This document shows positions 5,727 through 12,740 of a stretch of 30,854 bases of DNA, in pieces. The stretch's first letter is position 1; each line of letters starts with the position of its first letter. This stretch comes from a virus, in IMG/VR virus record IMGVR_UViG_3300021405_000044, positions 1 through 30,854 of that record. One strand, given 5' to 3'. The notes below the pieces were generated by a model, which saw only the letters and a program-made list of their open reading frames with translations, ran no database searches and was not told the DNA's origin. The translations under genes were made by a program, and so were the position numbers.

Positions 5727-5759
5727 GACGATGAAGAACGGCGATTGAGGATCGATCTC

Positions 5760-5897
5760 ATGACCATTCAAATTGAACGCCTCCGACAAGAAATGCGGAT
5801 GGAGAACCGGAAGTTTGTCGTGCAGCTCGTCCTCGCACTCACGGCTGCGGTCGGCGTCGGCGTGGCGCTGGGGCGCTTCTGGCTCTTCCACGCATGA
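5760..5897 (+). CDS. 45-aa single-pass membrane protein
   Basis: ATG at 5760 has GAGG about 8 bases upstream. A charged N-terminal helix (MTIQIERLRQEMRMENRKF) is followed by one hydrophobic segment (VVQLVLALTAAVGVGVALG) and a short aromatic end RFWLFHA. It is the first of four genes joined end to end. Its stop overlaps the next start (ATGA). The topology would suit a pinholin-like or accessory lysis protein, but there is no endolysin gene beside it, so the role is open. Confidence 0.6.
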   Translation: MTIQIERLRQEMRMENRKFVVQLVLALTAAVGVGVALGRFWLFHA

Positions 5898-5995
5898 AGC
5901 TGCTGATCTCAATGGCTGCCTTACACCTCGTCATGGCGTTCGTTGGCCTTTGGCTGCTCATTCGCATCGCGGCCAAGGTGGGGGCGCTCGGATGA
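5894..5995 (+). CDS. 33-aa hydrophobic peptide
   Basis: Overlaps the previous stop by ATGA and the next start by ATGA. It is almost entirely a membrane segment (LISMAALHLVMAFVGLWLLI) with a short basic tail (RIAAKVGALG). Its reality rests on the continuous chain of start/stop overlaps and sensible topology. Too short for family assignment. Confidence 0.5.
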   Translation: MKLLISMAALHLVMAFVGLWLLIRIAAKVGALG

Positions 5996-6147
5996 ATGCT
6001 CACTGGCCCCACGACAAAGTCCCCGGCGCGATCCAGGGTCTGACCGAAGCCGAGGCGGCGAAGCTCGCGCAGTTCATGCGCCGCCCGCACGCCCTCTCCA
6101 AGCGCGAGCGCGATCAGCTCGTCAAGCTCATGCGAAAGGTGAAGTGA
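5992..6147 (+). CDS. 51-aa soluble helical protein
   Basis: ATG at 5992 overlaps the previous stop (ATGA). The sequence MNAHWPHDKVPGAIQ, then GLTEAEAAKLAQFMRR, then ALSKRERDQLVKLMRKVK, predicts two amphipathic basic helices and no membrane segment. The next gene begins 1 base after its stop region. It could be a small regulator of the cassette. No family recognised. Confidence 0.55.
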   Translation: MNAHWPHDKVPGAIQGLTEAEAAKLAQFMRRPHALSKRERDQLVKLMRKVK

Positions 6148-6148
6148 A

Positions 6149-6376
6149 ATGGATTGGAGCTTTCTCGTTGCCGCCGCCCTGGCCATCTTCGTCATGACCC
6201 AAGTGGAAAACTCAATCGCGAAAAAGACCGCCGACGAGATCGAGCGGCGCAGCAAGCCCCAGGTTGCCCTGGCTCCATCGAAGTGGTCTAGCGTGTTCCA
6301 GTCGCCGAGGTTCGCGCTCATCGGCTCTGCCATTGGCGTGATCGGCCTCTTGGTCGTCATGGGCCGGGGGTTTTGA
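6149..6376 (+). CDS. 75-aa membrane protein, two hydrophobic segments
   Basis: A first hydrophobic segment (WSFLVAAALAIFVMTQV) is followed by a charged 30-residue linker (AKKTADEIERRSKPQ) and a second segment (FALIGSAIGVIGLLVVMG). It starts directly after the 51-aa gene and ends 4 bases before the stop of the convergent late operon. Two-pass small membrane proteins of this kind include holins and superinfection-exclusion proteins; sequence alone does not decide. Confidence 0.6.
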   Translation: MDWSFLVAAALAIFVMTQVENSIAKKTADEIERRSKPQVALAPSKWSSVFQSPRFALIGSAIGVIGLLVVMGRGF

Positions 6377-6380
6377 TCCC

Positions 6381-7178
6381 CTACTGCCCAGGCACCCACT
6401 GATCCCATAGTGGGCCTGGGCTCGACGCCCGCGCCGCCGCCGTTCCGCCCTGAACAAGGCTTCGGATAGCCGCCTGCGCGGCAGGCGAAGAAAGCTTTTC
6501 GGAGGTCCAGTCGACGGCCTTGTTAGCCAACGCATACCCGCCCGCCGCGCCCATCAGCTCCTGACCGGGGAACCATGCCGGGAGCTTATGAGCAATCGCC
6601 GTGCCGATGCCGCCTGCGCCAAGTTTGAGCAGCTCAGGGTTTGCGATTGCCTTGCCAGCGCCATGGCCAACGAGCCCCCCGACGATGCCCCCGGCCGTGT
6701 CCTTGGCGATCTGCGCCAATTCCGACGAGTTCGGCACCCAATCCGGCTGCGAATTGTAGCTCTTGATGCCCTCATGCAGCCCGCCTGCGAGTTCGGGACC
6801 CACGTAGGGGACGAAGTTGAGCGCCGTCGTCGGGCTTCCGAAGTTCCCCGCCACATCCGCGCTCGCCGCCGCTACCGGGCCAAGGCGCTGCCTCGCCGCT
6901 GCGGCCTGCGCTCTGAGCCCAGGAAGCGAGTACATCGCGGCCTCATTCGCGGCGACCGTTGACCAGTCGCCGGGCTGGGCGCCGGTCGTCTGCTGCGTCT
7001 GGTCGCCGCCTGCCTCCTGCTGCGGGGCGACCGCCTTTTTGAAAGTGGGCGTCTGGTATTGCTCCCCGCCCGTCTGGGGTGGGGCGGGCGCTGTCGCATC
7101 GGGCGCAGTTGCTGCGGGCGCGTCGGCCGGGGGCTTTGCCGCGTTCTGGAACGTCGGCGTGAGGTACGTTTCAGCCAT
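6381..7178 (-). CDS. Virion-associated protein of unknown function, Ala/Gly/Pro-rich
   Basis: 265 residues, last gene of the late operon. GAGG lies 6 bases before the ATG. The N-terminal 75 residues are low-complexity and repeat a short motif: YLTPTFQNAA (5-14), then YQTPTFKKAV about 36 residues later. The middle has hydrophobic Gly-rich stretches (AGGIVGGLVGHGAGKAIA; LMGAAGGYALANKAV) able to insert in membranes. By position after the tail and hydrolase genes it is likely an internal (ejection) protein of a short-tailed phage, where such hydrophobic stretches are common. That is inference. Confidence 0.6.
   Translation of the reverse strand: MAETYLTPTFQNAAKPPADAPAATAPDATAPAPPQTGGEQYQTPTFKKAVAPQQEAGGDQTQQTTGAQPGDWSTVAANEAAMYSLPGLRAQAAAARQRLGPVAAASADVAGNFGSPTTALNFVPYVGPELAGGLHEGIKSYNSQPDWVPNSSELAQIAKDTAGGIVGGLVGHGAGKAIANPELLKLGAGGIGTAIAHKLPAWFPGQELMGAAGGYALANKAVDWTSEKLSSPAAQAAIRSLVQGGTAAARASSPGPLWDQWVPGQ
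6387..6420. terminator. Hairpin at the convergent gene ends, weak terminator candidate
   Basis: CCCAGG-CA-CCCACT pairs with AGTGGG-CCTGGG (12 pairs, a 2-base bulge, 8-base loop). It lies in the last codons of the minus-strand gene, just past the stop of the + strand mini-gene operon. No T-run follows on either strand, so it may only slow or block opposing transcription. Confidence 0.3.
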
Positions 7179-7181
7179 CGA

Positions 7182-8690
7182 TCACCTCAACGATGATGTG
7201 TCGAACCCAGCGTCTTTGAGGCCCTTAAGCGCGAACTCTGGGCCGCGATGCTCCAACGCCGTCCAGAAGTCCTGCATGTGCGCTGCGTCTGGCTTCGGGA
7301 GCGGCTTGCCATTGGGTCCGAGGTCGGGCGAGTTCGCCTTCGGCGAGCCGCCGATGTCGAGATCGCCTCCCGACTTATACATCTGGTCGAGGTAATGCTG
7401 GAGGTAGCCGGGCATGCTGTTGGCCTGCCCAGCCGCGCCGTTGGCGTTCGCCTGCGCGGTGAGAGCCTGCCGCATGCGCGGCGCGATGACCGTGTCGCGG
7501 TAGTTGGTGAGGGAGGAGTTGGTGAAATCTTCGGGGGAGGAGCCGAGCGATTTGAGGTTTTGGTTAACGCCCTTCGGGCCGCCGCGCGACGCCATGTCTT
7601 TGGCCTCGTTCTGCAACCCTGTCATGTCGGTCTTTAGATTGTTGACTTCCCCTGGCAGCAGCCCGGCGAACGCCCCGGTCAATATGCCGCCGGTCGACCC
7701 AGTGATCTTGTTGAGGCTGGGATTGTTGGCGACCTTGCTCATGTCGCCGACGAACTTGCCGAGACTGTCATTGACGCCGCCGAACTGCGTTCTCGCGTCG
7801 TTCAGATCCTGGCTATAGATCTTCCACTTCGTCAGGTCTGTCATGTAGCCGGGAGGCGGTTTGCCCTGGTTGGCGGGGTCCGCCAGCCAATGCGATTTAG
7901 CGATGTTCATCGACGCAAGTTCGCCGCCAGCAGCGCCGCCGCCGCCAGCCCCTAAGAGGATGCTCTGCGCCCCTGCGTCGATCTCCTCTGGCGACGCGCC
8001 GGGATGGTTCTTCGCGTAGGTATCGTGCGCCCACTGGTAGTTCTTGATCGTGTTGTCGGGCTCCATCGCCTTGACGAGATCGGCGCCGCGACCGGCCATG
8101 ATCTCCGCTTTGGCAGTCCCCGGCGGCCAGCCGTTTTTCTGGTCAATGGCGTCGGCTTCCGACAGCATCTGCTGCTGCGCCGCCATCTGGTTCTGGCTAT
8201 TGTAGAGGCTCATCAGGTTGCCAACCATCTGGCCAGGATCGCTCTGGCCGCCGGTCAGCGACTGCATGATGCTTTCGCGCATGCTGGGCGGCGAGTGGTT
8301 GGCGGCGATCAGCGCGAGCCCGCTATTGATCCCGCGCATCGCGTCCTGCCGCTGCTGCATCTGCATGTACAGCGACATCAGGTTCGGCGGGTTGGCGAGC
8401 GTCTGGTAGCTCGCCGACTGAGCGGGCGTGGATTGGAGCACCTGCGGCTGCGGCGGTGAACCGGGCGGCGGCGGGTCGCCGGGCGATGGATTGGGAGCTG
8501 AACCAGCGCCGGGACCGGCGCCAGGACCGGCGGCAGCGGGTCCGGCAGGCTGAGGGGGGGCAGAGCCTGGAGGACCCGCGCCGGGCGGCGGCGCACCGGG
8601 CTGTTGTTGCCCAGAGAGCAGCGCCGCGAGCTGCTGAGACGGATCAGGAGCGCCAGAGAGCCGGAAAAATAAATCCCCTATGCCGGGCAT
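7182..8690 (-). CDS. Large low-complexity virion protein, candidate ejection protein
   Basis: 502 residues from an ATG with GAGG 7 bases upstream; a GTG one codon earlier is less well spaced. Residues about 30-95 are almost only Pro, Gly, Ala, Gln and Ser. After that come helical Gln/Met-rich segments (LMSLYMQMQQRQDAM; NLMSLYNSQNQMAAQQQML) and a helical C-terminal half with GGILTGAFAGLLPGEVNNLKTD and an ...GNAYRDTVIAPRMRQ-like region. No enzymatic motif seen. Length, composition and place between hydrolase and last gene fit an internal virion protein. It ends 3 bases before the next start. Confidence 0.62.
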   Translation of the reverse strand: MPGIGDLFFRLSGAPDPSQQLAALLSGQQQPGAPPPGAGPPGSAPPQPAGPAAAGPGAGPGAGSAPNPSPGDPPPPGSPPQPQVLQSTPAQSASYQTLANPPNLMSLYMQMQQRQDAMRGINSGLALIAANHSPPSMRESIMQSLTGGQSDPGQMVGNLMSLYNSQNQMAAQQQMLSEADAIDQKNGWPPGTAKAEIMAGRGADLVKAMEPDNTIKNYQWAHDTYAKNHPGASPEEIDAGAQSILLGAGGGGAAGGELASMNIAKSHWLADPANQGKPPPGYMTDLTKWKIYSQDLNDARTQFGGVNDSLGKFVGDMSKVANNPSLNKITGSTGGILTGAFAGLLPGEVNNLKTDMTGLQNEAKDMASRGGPKGVNQNLKSLGSSPEDFTNSSLTNYRDTVIAPRMRQALTAQANANGAAGQANSMPGYLQHYLDQMYKSGGDLDIGGSPKANSPDLGPNGKPLPKPDAAHMQDFWTALEHRGPEFALKGLKDAGFDTSSLR

Positions 8691-8699
8691 CACATCACC

Positions 8700-9344
8700 T
8701 CACTGCGGCCGAGCCTGGATCGAGCGCAGGGCGTTGAGGAAGTTTTGGTTCATGCCCTGGCCCGCGCCAGCTTGATTGAGGAACGCCTGATTGACGCCGC
8801 CGCTGGGCTGGTAGCCGGTGACCTGCGGCACGTTCGCGCCCATCGTCTGCACCTTGCCGGGATTGCTCAAGGCGTTGATCGCCGCCTGCCAGTTGTTCGG
8901 CGGCCCGCTCGCCTGGGGCGCGGCCTGGGGCGCTGGCTGCTGCTGTTGCCCCATCTGCTGCTGGGCGTAGGCCGGATTGACGATGTATTGCCCTGGCGTG
9001 TTCCTGCCAGCGAGCTGATCGACTTCCTGGCTTCCGCCGCCGCTGTATTGCCCGCCAGGGGCGTAGATGTATTGCGGGATGTTCGACTGCTGCGGCGGGG
9101 CGGGCGCAGCGGGCGTCGTGTTGATGCTCATGCCGCCGGGGTTCTGCTGCTGCCACTGCTGGAACGATGGGATCGGCTGGCCGGTCGCGGCGTTGACCGG
9201 CCCGCCCGCTCCGGTGTTGTACGTCGGCGGCCAGGGCAGCGCGGCGTTGTTGTAGTTCGAGAACTGATTGCTCTGCTGCGTCGGGTCGAACATGGTCGGA
9301 TTGACCATCCACATGTCCGTGAGCTGGGCGAGGTTCTGAGCCAT
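8700..9344 (-). CDS. Gln/Asn/Pro-rich structural protein
   Basis: 214 residues. ATG at 9344 has GGGAG 6 bases upstream and forms TGATG with the preceding stop. Composition is dominated by Gln, Asn, Pro, Gly and Ala, with tracts such as AQQQMGQQQQPAPQAAPQA. Short recurring elements near the C terminus (VNQAFLNQAGAGQGMNQNFLN) suggest an internal duplication of NQxFLN. There is no signal peptide or membrane segment. It is probably a minor virion component by context. Confidence 0.58.
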   Translation of the reverse strand: MAQNLAQLTDMWMVNPTMFDPTQQSNQFSNYNNAALPWPPTYNTGAGGPVNAATGQPIPSFQQWQQQNPGGMSINTTPAAPAPPQQSNIPQYIYAPGGQYSGGGSQEVDQLAGRNTPGQYIVNPAYAQQQMGQQQQPAPQAAPQASGPPNNWQAAINALSNPGKVQTMGANVPQVTGYQPSGGVNQAFLNQAGAGQGMNQNFLNALRSIQARPQ

Positions 9345-10669
9345 CACATGCTCCCTTGCTGTCGAGCATACATGTCATAGGGCGATAGCTGCCCCGACAT
9401 CAGCGCCATCTGCAATTGGCCGGGCGAGTTGAGCGTCGTCCCCGGCATCGCGGGCATGCCGGTCGCTTGGCCGGGCGCCATCGGCTGGATCGTCGACTGG
9501 ATCGTCGAGGGGACGACCGGCTGAGTGCCGCCGCCGCCGAATGCGGCCAGCGTCGGCTGCGTCATGAAGCCCTGCTGGGCGAGCGACTGCTCGGCCGCTC
9601 TCGCCCCGAACGTGTTCTGCCCGCCCGGCCCCATCATCATCGGGCCGCCCATCGCCCGCGCCTGGGGGGCCTGCGGGAGCTGCATCGGGGGCGGTTGGTC
9701 GTCGCCGCCGCCGCCCTTGCCGCCCGACAGCGGCTTCATGGCGCTCGCCAGTTGGCCCGCCAAGCCCCCTGAGGGCGCTGCGGGCTGTCCAGTAGCCGAA
9801 GCGGCTGGAGGGGCGCTGGCGGGGCTCCCAGAGGCTCCTGAGGGGTTTATAGCGTTCGCCTGGATCACGCCGAGGGGCTGGGACGTGTCGATGCCTGGAT
9901 ATTTGGCCACGACCGCGTTGACGGTCGACGAGGCCCAGCGGTTGAGCGGGATGACGCTCGCCACCTTGATCTGCACGTCGCGAGGCGCGCTGTCGGGCGT
10001 GGGATACTGCTTCAGATCCACGCCCGCCTTGGGGGCGAAGTCGTTCCACGTGCCGGTCGTGATCTGGGCGTTGCCCTGCGCCTGCCCGCTCGATGTCCCC
10101 TGGTGGGTGTTGTTGATGTTGCGGTCGCCGCTTTCGGCGTTGAGGACGATGTCAAGCGGGCTCGAATTGAGCGAAGTCCCCGGCGTCGGCGTTCCCGGCC
10201 GGGACGGGGCGGGCGTCGCCCCGGTGTAGGCGATAGCGCCCTGAGCTGGCGCTGGCTGGCTCGCGGGCCGCCAGCCAGCGAGGTGGTACTGGTTGATGTC
10301 GCTGGCGAGGTCGCCCCCCAGTTGGATGTGACCCTTGTCGCTCATGCCGATCCCACTCAGGCCGAACTGCGGCGCCATCGACTGGAGGCGCGCATAGTCG
10401 TTCGGGTTGCTGAGATTGAAATCGGCGGCGAGCCCGTAGTTGTGGAACGAGCGCCACGGCGCCGCGACGACAGAAGGCGCTTCCACATTCGGATAAGGCA
10501 GCGGTTGCCCTGCCGACTTCGCCAGATGATTTTGATACATCTGGTTCTGATACTCAGGCGAGCGGTAGCCAGAGAGGAGGCTGTTCCCGATGCCAGCCTG
10601 GGTCAGCGCGTCGCGGAGCTGGCCGAGCCGCGTCGCAAAGACTGGGTTGAGGTCGCTGAAGTCAGCCAC
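9344..10669 (-). CDS. Virion peptidoglycan hydrolase: M15 peptidase domain plus lytic-transglycosylase-like domain
   Basis: 441 residues, GTG start with GGAGGG 7 bases upstream. N-terminal domain (1-130) has the LAS/M15 (D-Ala-D-Ala peptidase) pattern: LSGYRSPEYQ, SFHNYGLAADF with zinc ligands H76 and D83, and KGHIQL with H114. A Pro/Thr linker follows. The second domain (168-265) looks like an SLT/lysozyme fold: VLNAESGDRN (catalytic Glu candidate E179), GQAQGNAQITTGTWNDFAPKAG, and a terminal RWASS. The rest is Pro/Gly/Met-rich. Such two-activity proteins sit in the virion and open the wall during DNA entry; it differs from the GH19 endolysin elsewhere. Domain 2 is less certain than domain 1. 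Confidence 0.75.
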   Translation of the reverse strand: MADFSDLNPVFATRLGQLRDALTQAGIGNSLLSGYRSPEYQNQMYQNHLAKSAGQPLPYPNVEAPSVVAAPWRSFHNYGLAADFNLSNPNDYARLQSMAPQFGLSGIGMSDKGHIQLGGDLASDINQYHLAGWRPASQPAPAQGAIAYTGATPAPSRPGTPTPGTSLNSSPLDIVLNAESGDRNINNTHQGTSSGQAQGNAQITTGTWNDFAPKAGVDLKQYPTPDSAPRDVQIKVASVIPLNRWASSTVNAVVAKYPGIDTSQPLGVIQANAINPSGASGSPASAPPAASATGQPAAPSGGLAGQLASAMKPLSGGKGGGGDDQPPPMQLPQAPQARAMGGPMMMGPGGQNTFGARAAEQSLAQQGFMTQPTLAAFGGGGTQPVVPSTIQSTIQPMAPGQATGMPAMPGTTLNSPGQLQMALMSGQLSPYDMYARQQGSM

Positions 10670-12104
10670 TCATCAGCCCTCCAGCGACGCGCGGCATGGC
10701 GGCGTTCGGCCGCAGGCGCTGCGGTCGCATGGCGGCGCCCATCGCGCCGTTGAGCCCCATCGGTTGCGGCGGCGCGAGCGCGCCTGGGACCCGCGTCGCA
10801 AACGCGCCGTTCGCGCCCGGCATGCGGCGCGGCCTGATCGCAGGCCCGTTGTCGTTCGCGCCCATTGGCGGCCCGGCCTGATTGAGCGCGGCCATGTTGA
10901 CGGTATGGAGCGCCTGCCCGGTGGGCGCGTGCACGCCGACAGTCTGCACCGCGTGCGGCGCGACCTGCATCGCGTCCTCGGCCATCGGCCCGGTGACCTT
11001 GGGGAACGACTTGGGATCGCCCTTGTAGCGATAGCTGTACAGCGGCAAGCCCGTCGGCGGATGGACGCCAACCTTGGTGATGTCGGTCTTGAGGTGGCTG
11101 TCCGAGCCGCCGAAGAAGTTCGCCAAACCCGTCAGCGCGCTTGTGCCGCCAGCGGGCGCGGAGGCCAAGCCGCCGAGCGCCTGCAGGCCGCCCGTGACAT
11201 CGGCCATCAGCGACGGCGTCGTCGTCTGCTGCGTCTGCCCGGTCGATGAGCCCATCGTCGTCGAGCCGTAAGGCGTCATGCCCAGAGCCGACTGCAGGAT
11301 GCCGAGCTGCTGGCCGGGATATTGCTGCGCCGCGTTGAACTGGTTCATCTGCGCGTTGATCTGGTTTTGCGCCTGCTGCTGCTGCTGCGCGCCAGCGGTG
11401 CTTTCCTCGAGGAATTGCTGGCGCTGGTTCTGCTGCGCTTGACTGCCGAGATTGCCGAGGCCGCCAGCCGCCGCGATCAGCGAATTGATGTTGGCCTGAT
11501 TGGCGCTCTGGTTGCCCTGCGCCGCCTGGAGGTTGCGGGTGATGTCGCCGGTCGCCGCCTGCTGCGCCTGCTGAAAATTCGCTTGGTTCAACTGCGACGC
11601 CATCTGGCCGATGTTCATCGCGCCCTGCGCCTGGGCGACGCCCTGCTGCACGCCCTGCCGCGAGCCGCCGAAGGCGTTGGCCGAATTGGCTTGGTTCTGC
11701 TGCTGGTTCTGAGCGAGCGCGTTCTGCTGCTGCATCAGCGGCAGCGTGTTGTTGATCACGCTCTGCGTGTAGGGGTTCATGTAGGGCTGCAGATTGGTGT
11801 TCGAGAGCTGCTGCGCGTTGACCTGCGTCGCGGGCGTCCCGGCCGCCGTGAGAAAGCCAGCCTGCGCGGCGTTGTACTGATCGGCGCCCGCGCCGCCGCT
11901 GGTCGCCGCCAAGTTCCAGGCCTGCTGGGTTTGCGGGCCGATGTCGGCGACCTGCTGGCCTGAGAACTGGGTGAGCGGCCGGTTGGCGATGTTCTGGGCC
12001 AGCGCATAGTTCTGCTGCGCCGCCTGATTGACCCACGGCGGCAACTGCGTCTGGCTGATGCTCTGCTGCTGCGAGGAAGTGTCGGTCGAACCGGAACTGC
12101 CCAT
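10662..12104 (-). CDS. Gln/Asn-rich structural protein with C-terminal S74-like domain
   Basis: 480 residues; AAGGA lies 8 bases before the ATG. Residues 1-290 are strongly Gln/Asn/Ala-rich with an FGGSRQGVQQG element. From S334 the sequence SDSHLKTDITKVG, then GLPLYSYRYKGDP, then GPMAEDAMQVAPHAV follows the intramolecular-chaperone (peptidase S74) pattern, with Ser334 and Lys339 spaced as in the self-cleaving Ser/Lys dyad. A basic Met/Pro/Arg-rich tail of about 70 residues follows. In fibres this domain assists trimerisation and is then released; here it ends a non-fibre-like protein, as in several short-tailed phages. Cleavage itself is not shown. Its last codons overlap the next GTG. Confidence 0.72.
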   Translation of the reverse strand: MGSSGSTDTSSQQQSISQTQLPPWVNQAAQQNYALAQNIANRPLTQFSGQQVADIGPQTQQAWNLAATSGGAGADQYNAAQAGFLTAAGTPATQVNAQQLSNTNLQPYMNPYTQSVINNTLPLMQQQNALAQNQQQNQANSANAFGGSRQGVQQGVAQAQGAMNIGQMASQLNQANFQQAQQAATGDITRNLQAAQGNQSANQANINSLIAAAGGLGNLGSQAQQNQRQQFLEESTAGAQQQQQAQNQINAQMNQFNAAQQYPGQQLGILQSALGMTPYGSTTMGSSTGQTQQTTTPSLMADVTGGLQALGGLASAPAGGTSALTGLANFFGGSDSHLKTDITKVGVHPPTGLPLYSYRYKGDPKSFPKVTGPMAEDAMQVAPHAVQTVGVHAPTGQALHTVNMAALNQAGPPMGANDNGPAIRPRRMPGANGAFATRVPGALAPPQPMGLNGAMGAAMRPQRLRPNAAMPRVAGGLMSG

Positions 12105-12105
12105 G

Positions 12106-12465
12106 TCAGAGTTCCTTCTGGTAGAGGTGGCTCTTGGTTTTCAGCCGCCAGCCGAAGCGCGCGAAGCTTCCCTCGCGAAGCCATCCGAGCCGTCCATAAG
12201 TTGAAAGCAGCCCGGCGTTGACCGCGCCCGCGTAGTCTACAATTTTCGCGTGCAAGGGGTCGAGGTCAGCGAGATCACCAACCATGGCGAGGAGCTGCAA
12301 TTGCCGCGCGCGGGGGAAGGTTTGCACCTGGGTGATCGCCCATGAATTGTTGACGACGTGGCTCTGCATCTTGCCCTCGCCGATGGCGGTCAGGATGTCG
12401 TCGACCAGATAGACGCCGCCCATGCGGTCGAGGACGCGCGCGAGCTTCTGCTCGTAGCCGATCAT
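12106..12465 (-). CDS. GNAT-like protein encoded among virion genes
   Basis: 119 residues, using the ATG at 12465 that overlaps the previous stop (ATGA); the longer open frame upstream is the shadow of the neighbouring gene. Features consistent with an acetyltransferase-like fold: VYLVDDILTAIGEGKMQ, central strand QLQLLAMVGDLADLDPLHAKIVDYAG (helix after a beta strand), then YGRLGWLREG and a C-terminal GWRLKTKSHLYQKEL. T7-type phages encode an acetyltransferase-like gp13 at a similar place; the link is inference. No acetyl-CoA loop is clear, so it may be structural only. Confidence 0.55.
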   Translation of the reverse strand: MIGYEQKLARVLDRMGGVYLVDDILTAIGEGKMQSHVVNNSWAITQVQTFPRARQLQLLAMVGDLADLDPLHAKIVDYAGAVNAGLLSTYGRLGWLREGSFARFGWRLKTKSHLYQKEL

Positions 12466-12740
12466 GGCTGGCCGCTCCCAAGCGGGACCTGGGTGGTCCG
12501 AAAGGAGCCGTTGCTCAAGACTTCCAGCTTCCACACCGAAGGCGTTGTCCCGGCGGGCGCGTCGGCCGCCTGGAACATAATCCCCGGCAGCGCCTGACTG
12601 GCGGGCAGCTTGTCGGCGAAGCCGTTGCGGCACCACAGCGCGAAGGTGCGCAGATAGGCCGTCATCACCGGGCTTACATCCGGCATCGAGGGCAGATCGG
12701 GCGGCGGCTGCGGCGCGGCGGTTTGCGGCTTGGGGGCCAT
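12462..12740 (-). CDS. 92-aa phage protein of unknown function
   Basis: ATG at 12740 has AGGAG 7 bases upstream and forms TGATG with the previous stop. The Pro-rich N terminus (APKPQTAAPQPPPDLPSMPD) is followed by a helix with aromatic residues (TAYLRTFALWCRNGF) and a beta-like end WKLEVLSNGSFRTTQVPLG. Coupled on both sides. No recognised family. Confidence 0.6.
   Translation of the reverse strand: MAPKPQTAAPQPPPDLPSMPDVSPVMTAYLRTFALWCRNGFADKLPASQALPGIMFQAADAPAGTTPSVWKLEVLSNGSFRTTQVPLGSGQP

Larger units (their letters stand above)
5326..5759. other. Gene-free AT-rich region, candidate phage attachment site (attP)
   Basis: About 430 bp with no convincing gene; the open frames across it lack ribosome sites and family resemblance. 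One line of sequence counted by hand (5461-5520) is 42 percent GC against roughly 60-65 percent around it. It holds four perfect copies of AAAATCCCGCAC (two per strand), a degenerate fifth (5656-5666), an IHF consensus (5485-5497), a TGCGGA/TCCGCA inverted repeat (5453-5477), and at its right end the TTGGC-N5-GCCAA dyad. Repeated arm-type sites plus IHF sites next to an integrase are the hallmark of attP. The core crossover sequence cannot be identified without a lysogen. A replication origin is the main alternative. Confidence 0.5.

Noticed and set aside
8745-9380. Long + strand open frames opposite the virion genes
   Set aside because: Arg/Leu/Val-rich mirror frames with no ribosome sites; the minus-strand genes there have start/stop coupling.
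12466-12636. N-terminal extension of the GNAT-like protein
   Set aside because: Arg/Pro-rich shadow of the neighbouring gene. The ATG at 12465 overlaps the upstream stop as in the rest of the operon.
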